From contig NZ_BLXX01000012.1 of assembly GCF_014193515.1 (NCBI RefSeq), forward strand, positions 1 through 64,000: a stretch of 64,000 nt of DNA. Direction: 5' to 3'. The position numbers and the translations under genes are program-made. This document shows positions 57,085 to 64,000 of this stretch, in pieces. Position 1 is the stretch's first letter. Each line of letters starts with the position of its first letter. The notes beneath the pieces were generated by a model that was given only the letters and a program-made list of their open reading frames with translations, was not told the origin of the DNA and did no database searches. This DNA comes from Geomonas silvestris (GTDB taxonomy: Bacteria > Desulfobacterota > Desulfuromonadia > Geobacterales > Geobacteraceae).

Positions 57085-57534
57085 TTACCGGGGGGGAACC
57101 ACCGCATCGAAGCTCTGCATCCTCTCCTCTCCCTTGTCGTCACCGCCGTCCGAGCCCTGGTACTTATAGGTGAAACGCAGGGTGCTCCCCGGCGCAACCT
57201 GCACCGGCAGCTTCGCACTGAACGAGGCGATCTCCCCCTGCCTCAGCTCGTGCGGCAGGTAGCTTACCGTACGGGCCTCAGTCTTTCCGCCAGAGCCAAG
57301 TGCGGCAACCCAGACCTCCGCATCCTCCATGTACTGGTAGCGCAGGCTCCTCAGCATGCCGTCCACCAGCGTCTGCGATCCAAGGTCGCTGACCCGGTAG
57401 GCCAGTTCCACGTCAAACTGCCGGTAGTGCAGCGGGTACTGCTCCATCTTGTAGCGCCCCCCCGCCTCGCGGCTGGTGGCGCACCCGGCCAGCAGCGCAA
57501 CTACCAGCACCAGAACTCTCGCCATCCACCCCAT
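57085..57534 (-). CDS. Lipoprotein of unknown function
   Basis: 149 residues. A lipobox LLAGC follows a short hydrophobic signal. The mature part is beta-rich (YPLHYRQFDVELAYRVSD, YLPHELRQGEIASFSAKLPVQVAPGSTLRFTYKYQG), perhaps an immunoglobulin-like fold. ATG 57534 after AAGGAGG is preferred; ATG 57525 also fits. It is convergent to the Hsp20 pair. Confidence 0.8.
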   Translation of the reverse strand: MGWMARVLVLVVALLAGCATSREAGGRYKMEQYPLHYRQFDVELAYRVSDLGSQTLVDGMLRSLRYQYMEDAEVWVAALGSGGKTEARTVSYLPHELRQGEIASFSAKLPVQVAPGSTLRFTYKYQGSDGGDDKGEERMQSFDAVVPPR

Positions 57535-57808
57535 ACTCGACCTCCTTGCCGGTTTGCGTTGTCCATGCCTCATTGTACGCTGCGAGGGTTGCCGGTGACA
57601 AACCCCTCCGGTTCCCGCGGGTCTTTCCAAACCGGCCTTTTGTCTTGTGAGCCCAGCCGGGCCGGGCGTACAATCTAGTAGGCACGGAATTTACAGTTAT
57701 ATCGAGCGTTCTTTTGGCTTAGAGCTGTCTCAGAATCGTGCAGAAGGATGGGTTAGAAGCAGAGGAGACAAACTACTAGGATAATGCCATAAGTTGAAAC
57801 TCACGACA

Positions 57809-58642
57809 ATGAGACTAGAGTACGGATTGCACGCCCATATGCAGATAACCGACCTCGAGATCCTGCGCCGAAGGGGCTTTTTGCAGCTGACCGCTGACGA
57901 TGACGCGCTGTTGAACCGGTGCAGGGAATTCATCGGGGCGGAGCTCGACCAGATTGTCACTGACTACCTTGCCGCCCAGGCGGGTTTCGAGGAAATGGCG
58001 GCCTTTTTGAGGGACGAGGGGGTACTCCGGCGCCTGCGCAGCGCCGAGCGCCGCTACGTGCTCGGACTTTTCTGCGGCCATACCGGGCACAGCTATGTTA
58101 CCGACCGGCTCCGCATCGGCCTGGTGCATCGGCGTGTCGGGATCGCACCCCAACTCTACCTGGCGGCGGTGAAGACCCTGAAAGACATCATCAACCGTGT
58201 TTTCGAGCGCCACATAGCCGACCACGAGCGGCTGCACCGTACCGCCCTCGCCCTGGAAAAGCTGATCTATTTCGACATCACCCTGGTTTTCGACAGCTAC
58301 CTGCGCAGTCTGCTGAGTGAAATCGACCAGGCACGCAGCAGCGCGGAGAGCTACGCGCTGAGCCTCGAACTGCAGGTGGCCGAACGGACCGAGCAACTGG
58401 AGGAGAAGGTGGTCCAACTGGAAAGGGCGCTGGCCGCGGTGAAACGTCTGGAGGGGGTGATCCCCATCTGCGGAGTCTGCAAGAAGATCAGAAACGACAA
58501 GGAGAGCTGGCAGCAGCTGGAACAGTACATCTCGGAGCATTCCCAGGCGCTTTTCAGCCACGGGCTCTGTCCGGAGTGTTACCAAAGGCAGATGCGGGCC
58601 TTGGAGGGGCTGCCCGGGGATGAGGAGGATAAGACGAGCTGA
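57809..58642 (+). CDS. Protoglobin-domain sensor with C-terminal Cys-rich domain
   Basis: 277 residues from ATG 57809. Residues about 10-165 are a globin-coupled-sensor/protoglobin fold, with the likely proximal haem His about 107 in LVHRRVGIAPQLYLAAVK. A coiled-coil (about 170-215) links to a small C-terminal domain with CGVC (221-224) and CPEC (254-257), the four-Cys CxxCKxIR...HGxCPEC module often found at the end of PAS sensors. It may sense O2, CO or NO. The start is uncertain: TTG 57794 and ATG 57839 are also possible. Confidence 0.82.
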   Translation: MRLEYGLHAHMQITDLEILRRRGFLQLTADDDALLNRCREFIGAELDQIVTDYLAAQAGFEEMAAFLRDEGVLRRLRSAERRYVLGLFCGHTGHSYVTDRLRIGLVHRRVGIAPQLYLAAVKTLKDIINRVFERHIADHERLHRTALALEKLIYFDITLVFDSYLRSLLSEIDQARSSAESYALSLELQVAERTEQLEEKVVQLERALAAVKRLEGVIPICGVCKKIRNDKESWQQLEQYISEHSQALFSHGLCPECYQRQMRALEGLPGDEEDKTS

Positions 58643-58661
58643 GGCAGTGGCTGCCTACGTC

Positions 58662-59555
58662 TCAGGGGTAGAGCCGCAGTTTCCTGTCCGGGTTTGCGTT
58701 CCCCTCGGCGGCTGGCGACCAGGGAAAATCGGAGAGGTGCTCGGCGAGATCCTCCTTCCGGTACCGGTTCACCCGGTTGGCGAGCAGCACAACGGAGATC
58801 GCCACCGGGAGGGTGAAGATGAAGACGCCGGTGAGCCCCATCAGTTTCTCCCCGATGTAGAAGGTCACCGAGAGGTTGAAGACGATCACGCAGAGATAGA
58901 GAAAGGGAGCGTAGCAGGAGCGGTAGGGAGCCTTCGCCACCCCCGCGGGTTTTTTCGGTTCCTTGGCGAAGCGGTCGATGAGCTGGAGGGCTGCAACCAA
59001 AAGGGCGCTCACCAACCACCATCCCAGGTAGTTGGAAAGCGGCACCCCGAAATGCGTGCCGACTTCGCGGTAGCCGTAGATCTGCCCCAGGAACCAGCGC
59101 CTCCCCTGCAGTGCAACCGGGTCGGTGACGATGTCCAGGAAGACCTGGAACAGCGACCCCAAGAGGAGCACGGAGAAGGAGCGCCTGAGCGCATGGGTTT
59201 CCAGGGAGACCAGGTCGCGGCGGATCCGTTTCAGTGGGGCGACGACGAGGAGTGCGGTCCCGTAGCTGCAGTAGGTGAGAAACACGTAGGAGAGCGAGTC
59301 GAAAAACGGGACCCCGGCGATCCAGAGCTCGTCGTGGCGGGTGGTGTCGATGTAGTAGTACCAGCCGTAGGGGAAGCCGTTGTTGATCGAGGAGACCTCG
59401 GAGGCGAACGCGATCAGGTAGCCTACCACCGTGAACCAGATGGTCTTGCGCCAGCCAAGGTGCAAAACCGCCGCCACCAGGTAGCTCGCGAAAAAGGCGA
59501 AGACGTAGGGGCGCATGGTGACGGTGCCGACGGCTATGTGAAGGAAATCAGTCAT
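58662..59555 (-). CDS. Carotenoid-biosynthesis-type membrane protein (CruF-like family)
   Basis: 297 residues with about seven membrane helices. Features resemble the carotenoid-synthesis family (DUF422): ASEVSSINNGFPYGWYYY, GVPFFDSLSYVFLTY and LDIVTDPVALQGRRWFLGQIYGY. In other bacteria members hydrate carotenoid ends. In Geobacter no carotenoid is typical, so it might act on another isoprenoid or lipid. ATG 59555 follows AAAGG. No carotenoid genes are beside it. Confidence 0.75.
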   Translation of the reverse strand: MTDFLHIAVGTVTMRPYVFAFFASYLVAAVLHLGWRKTIWFTVVGYLIAFASEVSSINNGFPYGWYYYIDTTRHDELWIAGVPFFDSLSYVFLTYCSYGTALLVVAPLKRIRRDLVSLETHALRRSFSVLLLGSLFQVFLDIVTDPVALQGRRWFLGQIYGYREVGTHFGVPLSNYLGWWLVSALLVAALQLIDRFAKEPKKPAGVAKAPYRSCYAPFLYLCVIVFNLSVTFYIGEKLMGLTGVFIFTLPVAISVVLLANRVNRYRKEDLAEHLSDFPWSPAAEGNANPDRKLRLYP

Positions 59556-59570
59556 AACAACCTTTAAAAA

Positions 59571-59696
59571 ATTTAGCCACGGAGACACGGAGATCACGGA
59601 GAAGTGCCAAAGCCCAAGGAGGGGAAAACCGGCTTTAGGCCGTCCCCCCGAAAGGTTTGCTTTTTCTCCGTGTGCTTCGTGTCTCCGTGGCTAAAT
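59571..59696. repeat. Palindromic intergenic repeat, family A, copy 3
   Basis: Ends are the longest inverted pair in the family: ATTTAGCCACGGAG and CTCCGTGGCTAAAT, 14 bases. The middle has a second inverted pair. It lies between the MlaD-like and CruF-like genes. Confidence 0.88.
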
Positions 59697-59701
59697 TGCC
59701 T

Positions 59702-60772
59702 TTAGAAGAGCGTACCGATGATGGAGCCCAAGACCGAGATCGGGCCGGTGTCGCCCAACCCTTCCATGGCGCGTTCCGCCTTTTTCAGGGTGGCCGTGGT
59801 GTCGCGGTACAGGTTGTCCTCGTTGATCAGCTTGCCGATGGTCCCCTGCCCGGAGTTCACCTTGTGGGCGATCTCGCCGATATCCTTGGAGGCGTCGTTC
59901 AACCGGTTGTACATGGTGTCGTCGTTCACCAGCTTGCCGATGGTCCCCTCGCCGCGGTTTATCTTGGCGGTGATCTCGTTCACGTTCTTCATCCCGGCGT
60001 TGAGGTCCTTCACCCCGGACTTAAGGTCGGCAACCACGGCGGTGGCGTCCTTGTAGAAGGCGTCGTCGTTCACCAGTTTGCCGATGGTCCCCTCGCCTCT
60101 CTGGATCTTCGCCGTCACCGCGTTCAGGTTCGCCATGGTGGCGCTGGTGTCGCTGTAAAGCTTCTTGTCGTTGAGAAGCAGCGCAAGCGAACCGTCGCCG
60201 CGGTCGAACTTCTCCGTGATGCTGTTCAGGTTTGCCACGGCACCCTTGATGTTCCCGCGGTTCTCGTCCAGCATGGCGGAGATCTTCTTGAGCACGTCGT
60301 CCTGGTTCTTGTTCAGGCTGGCGATGAAGGCCTTGGCGTCCTTGGTGAGGTCGCTTACGTTGTCGACGATGATGTCGATGTTGGCGACATCCTTGCCGGC
60401 CACCGTCGCACCTGCCGGCAAGAGCGGCGCGCTCGGGGTGCCAAAGGAGAGCCCCAAGAACTGGCCACCCAGCAGGTTGGTGAGCCTGAGCCCCGCCACC
60501 GTGTCGGTGTGGACCTGGGTCCCCGGCTTCACCTCGAAATCGATCTGGATCTTGTCGGAAAGTATCGAGATCTTGGTGATGCGACCGACGTCGACGCCGG
60601 CCAGGCGCACCGGGTCGCCGACCTTGAGACCGGTGATGCTGGTCAGGTAGGTCTTGTACGGCACGTTCTTCTCGAAGGGGTTCCACTTCTCCCCCACCTC
60701 GAGCAGTATGCCGAGAACGATCAGGCCAATCAAAAAGAACATGCCGACTTTTTTCTCTACCGAGAGAGCCAT
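59702..60772 (-). CDS. mlaD: MlaD/MCE-family lipid transport protein with repeat modules
   Basis: 356 residues. One N-terminal membrane anchor (VGMFFLIGLIVLGILLEVG) and an MCE domain: YKTYLTSITGLKVGDPVRLAGVDVGRITKI and GLRLTNLLGGQFLGLSFG. After it come about five similar modules of about 38 residues containing RGEGTIGKLVNDD. MlaD sits in the inner membrane and passes lipids to or from the outer membrane with MlaE. It lies directly after mlaE. ATG 60772 follows GGAGG. Confidence 0.9.
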   Translation of the reverse strand: MALSVEKKVGMFFLIGLIVLGILLEVGEKWNPFEKNVPYKTYLTSITGLKVGDPVRLAGVDVGRITKISILSDKIQIDFEVKPGTQVHTDTVAGLRLTNLLGGQFLGLSFGTPSAPLLPAGATVAGKDVANIDIIVDNVSDLTKDAKAFIASLNKNQDDVLKKISAMLDENRGNIKGAVANLNSITEKFDRGDGSLALLLNDKKLYSDTSATMANLNAVTAKIQRGEGTIGKLVNDDAFYKDATAVVADLKSGVKDLNAGMKNVNEITAKINRGEGTIGKLVNDDTMYNRLNDASKDIGEIAHKVNSGQGTIGKLINEDNLYRDTTATLKKAERAMEGLGDTGPISVLGSIIGTLF

Positions 60773-60835
60773 GGGCAGTAACCTCCGGATAATACACGCG
60801 GCACGCACGTGCCTAACTACAAGAAGCGGTGCGGA

Positions 60836-61612
60836 CTACATGAGAAGCCTGGTCAGGATGTAGTCCGCGACCAGGATCAACATGAAGGAGAGCACCACGG
60901 AACGGGTGGTGGATTCGCCGATCCCCCGGGCGCCGCCCGAGGTGCTGAAGCCGACGTAACAGGCCACCAGCGCGACCAGGGAGCCGAACACGACCGCCTT
61001 GGTAAGACCGATACCGATCTCCTTGATCTTGAGGGCGGCGGTCAGGCTGTCGTAATAGGTGGAGTACGAGACGAAGATCTGCGGGTGCAGGTTGCTGATC
61101 AGCGCCCCGCCGATGATCCCGATGCAGTCCGAGTAGATGACCAGGGCCGGCACGCAGATCAGGCAGCCGATGAAGCGCGGCATGGCGAGGTAGCGCACCG
61201 GGTCGATGTCGAGCGTGCGCAACGCGTCGATCTCCTCGTACACCGTCATGACGCCGAGTTCCGCGGTCATGGCCGAGCCCACGCGGCCGGCCACCAGGAA
61301 GCTGGTCATGACCGGCCCGAGCTCGCGCACCATGGAGTGCCCGACGATGGCGCCGATGATGTTCTGGCCGCCGTACTTGTTGAGCTCAACGCCGGTCTGC
61401 AGGGCGAGCACCATCCCCACGAAGAAGGACATCACCGAGGCGACCGGCAGGGTGTCGGCGCCGATGATGGCCATCTGGGTCAGGATGCTCGGCACATTGC
61501 GGTGCGCCTCCCTGAAATAGTAGAAGATCCTCCCCTGCAGGATGACCATTTCGCCCAGCACCTGGTTGAAGTAGAGGATCCTCTTGCCGATGCGTCCTAC
61601 GAAATCCGTCAC
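60836..61612 (-). CDS. mlaE: MlaE-family lipid ABC transporter permease
   Basis: 258 residues with about five to six membrane helices. The family core VASVMSFFVGMVLALQTGVELNKYGGQNIIGAIVGHSMVRELGPVMTSFLVAGRVGSAMTAELGVM is intact. The start GTG 61612 overlaps the stop of the upstream gene by four bases (GTGA) with GGGGGG close by; ATG 61624 is an alternative. The ATPase (MlaF) normally between mlaE and mlaD is missing; only 63 bases separate the two. Confidence 0.9.
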   Translation of the reverse strand: MTDFVGRIGKRILYFNQVLGEMVILQGRIFYYFREAHRNVPSILTQMAIIGADTLPVASVMSFFVGMVLALQTGVELNKYGGQNIIGAIVGHSMVRELGPVMTSFLVAGRVGSAMTAELGVMTVYEEIDALRTLDIDPVRYLAMPRFIGCLICVPALVIYSDCIGIIGGALISNLHPQIFVSYSTYYDSLTAALKIKEIGIGLTKAVVFGSLVALVACYVGFSTSGGARGIGESTTRSVVLSFMLILVADYILTRLLM

Positions 61613-63192
61613 GTCCCCCCCCATTTCAGGCCGAAGGGGAGCCAGAAGAGGCTGAGCTCATGCTCGTCGCCCTTGTGCTTCAGGCTCACCAATCCCTTCA
61701 AGAGTTTCAGGTCCCGCGCCTGCGTCGTGCGGCGGTAGGAAACCAGCGGGAACAGCTCGTAGGCCAGTTCCGGTCCGCGCCGCTCCTCCCAGAACAGGTT
61801 CCAGAGGATCGAGGTGGCTGAGTTGCCGCTTTCGTCCCAGCGCCGCTGGTAGAGCCGCCACAGGGGGGCCCAGTTCTCCTCGATCCCCTCTTTGTCCAGG
61901 ACCGATTCCACCGGTGCCGGGAACGAGAAGGCGGAGACACCCTCGGGGCTCTTGGTGTAGAGAAACAAGGGCCACATCGCGGTACGCCGCCGGGTGCTGC
62001 CGTCCTTGGGCCACATCTCGCGGTTGTCCCGGTACAGGAAGTAGAGCACCCGGTCCTGGTCCTGGTTGAAGATGTTGGAGTGCATCTGCTCGCGTTTGAG
62101 CAGAGGCCACAGGTACCAGGTCTTCTCGTATTCCGGGCGCACGTCGTGCGCGTAGAGAGGCAAGAAGGTGTTGGCGTTGCGTTTCTCTCCGCGCACCGTA
62201 GTGATGAAGGGCCAGAAGTAGTCGACCTCCTGGTACTTCTTTTCCCGGTCGTCAGTGTACCCGAAGAAGGGCCACAGGTAGCTGCGCGAGGTCTTCTTGG
62301 GCGAATCGGTCCGGGAGTAGAGCGGGAACAGGGTCGCCTTGTCCGTCGGGTTCTCCGTGTTCATACCGGTCGTTTCGCTGGTGTAAAACGGCCAGAGCAC
62401 GAAGCGCTTGCGGTACACACCGTCCTTGTGCGACTGCCCGTAGAGCGGAAACACCTCGAAGCCCGTCTCGTTCTCGCCGCTCGTCGTGGAGAAGAACGGG
62501 TAGAGGTAGTGCTTGGTCGTGGTGCCGCGGTTCACCGTGGAGCCGTAGAGCGGGAACATGACCATGTGGTACTCGTCGCGCCAGAACCGGTCGTAGATGT
62601 CGCCGTAAAACGGGATGAACGCCCGGTACTTGCCGCGTTTGGGGGACTCCCCGGAAACGTAGAACGGCAGGAAGGTCGTGGTGCCGTTTTTCTTTTCCCC
62701 CTCCTCCTTGCGGAAGTTGGAGACCTGGAACAGCCGCATCACCTCATAGGTATCGGAGTCGGGCGTATTCTCGTGAAATGCTGCGGGGTACAGGAAGTAG
62801 GTGGCGTGCGCGCTCCCCTTGCTGCGGTCCTTGCGATAAAAGAGCGGCCGGAACGCGGTGTCGCGGTCCTCCCCCTTGTTCTGGAACTTGAAGATCGGGC
62901 CGAGCAGCGACAGGTTGCTGAAGCCATCCGCCGGACTGGTCCGGTAATCCACCAGCGGCCAAAAAGTGAAGATGGTCCCTTCTTCTTTCTGGGCCGTCTG
63001 AGCGGGTTGAACTCCCTGCGCCGTCTGCGCAGGCTGCTCGGGCACCGGTTGTGCCGGTTGTGCCGGTTGTGCCGGTTGCGCCGGTTGCGCCGGTTGCGCC
63101 GGTTGCGCCGGTTGCGCCGGTGCAGCCTGGACCGGTTGGCTCAGGGCACAGAGGGTGAGCAGACCGGCTATGTGTGTCGTAATACGGGGCAT
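61609..63192 (-). CDS. Exported protein with repeated FPLY/WPFF motifs and Gln-Pro-Ala linker
   Basis: 527 residues. A signal peptide ends AAPAQP; then a tract of QPA repeats and a Gln/Ala-rich linker to about 70. The rest has at least 14 copies of an aromatic-Pro motif (FRPLFYR, FLPFYV, FIPFYG, MFPLYG, LYPFFS, VFPLYG, LWPFYT, LFPLYS, LWPFFG, FWPFIT, FLPLYA, LWPLLK, MWPLFL) about every 20-28 residues, as in a beta-repeat fold. It is coupled to mlaE by a GTGA overlap, so it may take part in lipid transport to the envelope. ATG 63192 is used. Confidence 0.85.
   Translation of the reverse strand: MPRITTHIAGLLTLCALSQPVQAAPAQPAQPAQPAQPAQPAQPAQPAQPVPEQPAQTAQGVQPAQTAQKEEGTIFTFWPLVDYRTSPADGFSNLSLLGPIFKFQNKGEDRDTAFRPLFYRKDRSKGSAHATYFLYPAAFHENTPDSDTYEVMRLFQVSNFRKEEGEKKNGTTTFLPFYVSGESPKRGKYRAFIPFYGDIYDRFWRDEYHMVMFPLYGSTVNRGTTTKHYLYPFFSTTSGENETGFEVFPLYGQSHKDGVYRKRFVLWPFYTSETTGMNTENPTDKATLFPLYSRTDSPKKTSRSYLWPFFGYTDDREKKYQEVDYFWPFITTVRGEKRNANTFLPLYAHDVRPEYEKTWYLWPLLKREQMHSNIFNQDQDRVLYFLYRDNREMWPKDGSTRRRTAMWPLFLYTKSPEGVSAFSFPAPVESVLDKEGIEENWAPLWRLYQRRWDESGNSATSILWNLFWEERRGPELAYELFPLVSYRRTTQARDLKLLKGLVSLKHKGDEHELSLFWLPFGLKWGGT
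63045..63122. repeat. 9-base tandem repeat within the exported-protein gene
   Basis: About eight copies of a GCCGGTTGY unit, encoding Gln-Pro-Ala steps. Copy number may change by slippage in steps of three residues without frame loss. Confidence 0.85.
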
Positions 63193-63353
63193 GACTCTCG
63201 CTGGTGCAGTTTAGTTGCGAAATAACTTGCGATACTAACTGCAGGTATTAGGGGTAGTCAATCAAATAATGCCATCTATCGGTATTCGCTAACCCCTTAA
63301 TGACAGTTGTCAGGCGAAGGGGGGGCGGCACAAGAAGGAACTCTCTTACTCGG

Positions 63354-63391
63354 AGAAAAAGAAAAGGCAGGGGACCACTCGGCCCCCTGCC
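63354..63391 (-). terminator. Terminator of leuD
   Basis: GGCAGGGG / CCCCTGCC with a short loop, followed on the minus strand by TTTTCTTTTTC. It lies about 80 bases past the leuD stop. Confidence 0.9.
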
Positions 63392-63470
63392 CCGTTACAG
63401 CGTGCAGATCGAGACTCTTCCCCGTCCTGGCCGGGGTCTCGAACTGCCCAAGCGGCAAGACCGCCCTTGA

Positions 63471-63998
63471 CTAGTACTTGGTATCTGCGTAGTCAACCCA
63501 GCCGCCGGCCAGCACCAGCGCCTTGTCAAACGGCGAGATCTCGAAGGAGACACTCTCTTGGCGACCGCCCCCCTTGATGGTGAGGATCTGTCCCTCCACG
63601 TCGAGGGCGATCGAGGCATCGGCTGCGTCGGCGAAGCTGAACAGCCTGTCGATCTGACCGGCCGGGAGCTCGATGGCGGCCATGCCGCAGTTGAACATGT
63701 TCTGGCGGAAGATCCTGGCGAACGATTCGGCGATGACGGCGGTGATGCCGTTTACCTCGAAGACCCAGGGCGCGTGCTCGCGGGAGGAGCCGCATCCGAA
63801 GTTGGCGCGGGTGACCACCACCCCTGCGGAGCGGGTCTTTTCGGCCTTGGGATCGAAGCCCGGGAGTTTGAGGTCCTCCAGCAGGTAGGGCTTCAGGTCC
63901 TCCTTGGTGATCTCGGTGAGGTATTTCGCCGGGATGATCTCGTCGGTGTTTATGTCGCTGCGGTCCAGAAAGAGGGCCGGGCCACCAAAAGTCTTCAT
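63471..63998 (-). CDS. leuD: 3-isopropylmalate dehydratase, small subunit (LeuD type)
   Basis: 175 residues, a short (LeuD2-like) form. DRSDINTDEIIPAKYL is the swivelling-domain start; ANFGCGSSREHAPWVF and SFARIFRQNMFNCGM form the catalytic loop region. With LeuC it isomerises 2-isopropylmalate to 3-isopropylmalate for leucine. LeuC should be further right, outside the window. The homoaconitase/aconitase-like small subunit is related and cannot be fully excluded. ATG 63998 is the start. Confidence 0.88.
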   Translation of the reverse strand: MKTFGGPALFLDRSDINTDEIIPAKYLTEITKEDLKPYLLEDLKLPGFDPKAEKTRSAGVVVTRANFGCGSSREHAPWVFEVNGITAVIAESFARIFRQNMFNCGMAAIELPAGQIDRLFSFADAADASIALDVEGQILTIKGGGRQESVSFEISPFDKALVLAGGWVDYADTKY

Positions 63999-64000
63999 AT

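Noticed and set aside
63045-63122. CRISPR-like tandem repeat
   Set aside because: The 9-base units are contiguous without spacers and encode an in-frame QPA linker.

Overview
The window looks like a chromosomal segment of a Geobacteraceae bacterium (Geobacter, Geomonas or Citrifermentans type). This is inferred from gene content and high GC: a secreted multihaem c-type cytochrome, the korDABC / mdh / monomeric icd TCA block, a Geobacter-style lactate locus with a fused LutB-LutA protein, an AOR-type tungsten enzyme cluster and a cyclic-dinucleotide (GEMM-I) riboswitch. There is no phage, insertion sequence or CRISPR array, and most genes are ordinary housekeeping genes on the minus strand.

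Layout. 1-4.4 kb: multihaem cytochrome cut by the left edge, cold-shock protein, small hypothetical genes, a YjdM zinc-ribbon protein and an initiator tRNA-Met. 4.4-14 kb: rlmB, pyrF, proS, ispG, a RumA-type rRNA methyltransferase with a long disordered N-terminus, a CCA-adding-enzyme homologue and an HD-GYP protein. Two families of palindromic repeats sit between these genes. 14-20.5 kb: 2-oxoacid:ferredoxin oxidoreductase (korDABC), malate dehydrogenase and monomeric isocitrate dehydrogenase; the icd and kor promoters carry related TGTATAC operator-like sites. 20.8-24.3 kb: LysM lipoprotein, aspS and an FCD/GntR regulator. 24.4-33.5 kb: lactate/2-hydroxyacid locus (glcF, glcD, lrgB, lrgA, lctP, and divergent lutC and lutBA fusion) with a PdhR/LldR-type operator between the divergent arms. 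33.7-39.4 kb: three tandem near-identical 70-residue membrane peptides, LysE exporter, YceI, zinc alcohol/formaldehyde dehydrogenase, a Gly/Ser-rich secreted protein and a ferritin-like protein. 39.7-44.6 kb: polyamine operon (cupin-HTH regulator, carboxynorspermidine dehydrogenase and decarboxylase, arginine decarboxylase). 44.7-45.4 kb: a solo HicB-like gene inside a run of hairpins. 45.4-50.9 kb: folD, an HTH protein, then a structured leader with an attenuator-like switch ahead of a PstS-like protein and a hybrid histidine kinase. 51-55.1 kb: aldehyde:ferredoxin oxidoreductase cluster (AorABC-like) preceded by a GEMM-I riboswitch with its own promoter and terminator. 55.3-64 kb: a hypothetical gene, two Hsp20 chaperones, a lipoprotein, a globin sensor, a carotenoid-type membrane protein, an MCE/MlaD-MlaE pair with a repeat-rich exported protein, and leuD.

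Together the genes describe a strict or facultative anaerobe oxidising small organic acids through ferredoxin-linked enzymes (Kor, AOR, Lut/Glc lactate oxidation), with c-di-GMP-type signalling represented on both sides (an HD-GYP protein and a GEMM-I riboswitch). The most interesting items are the riboswitch-terminator unit ahead of the AOR cluster, the mutually exclusive hairpins in the 47.2-47.5 kb leader, the hairpin run around the solo HicB-like gene, the shared operator at the TCA promoters, and the triplicated 311-bp unit encoding 70-residue membrane peptides.
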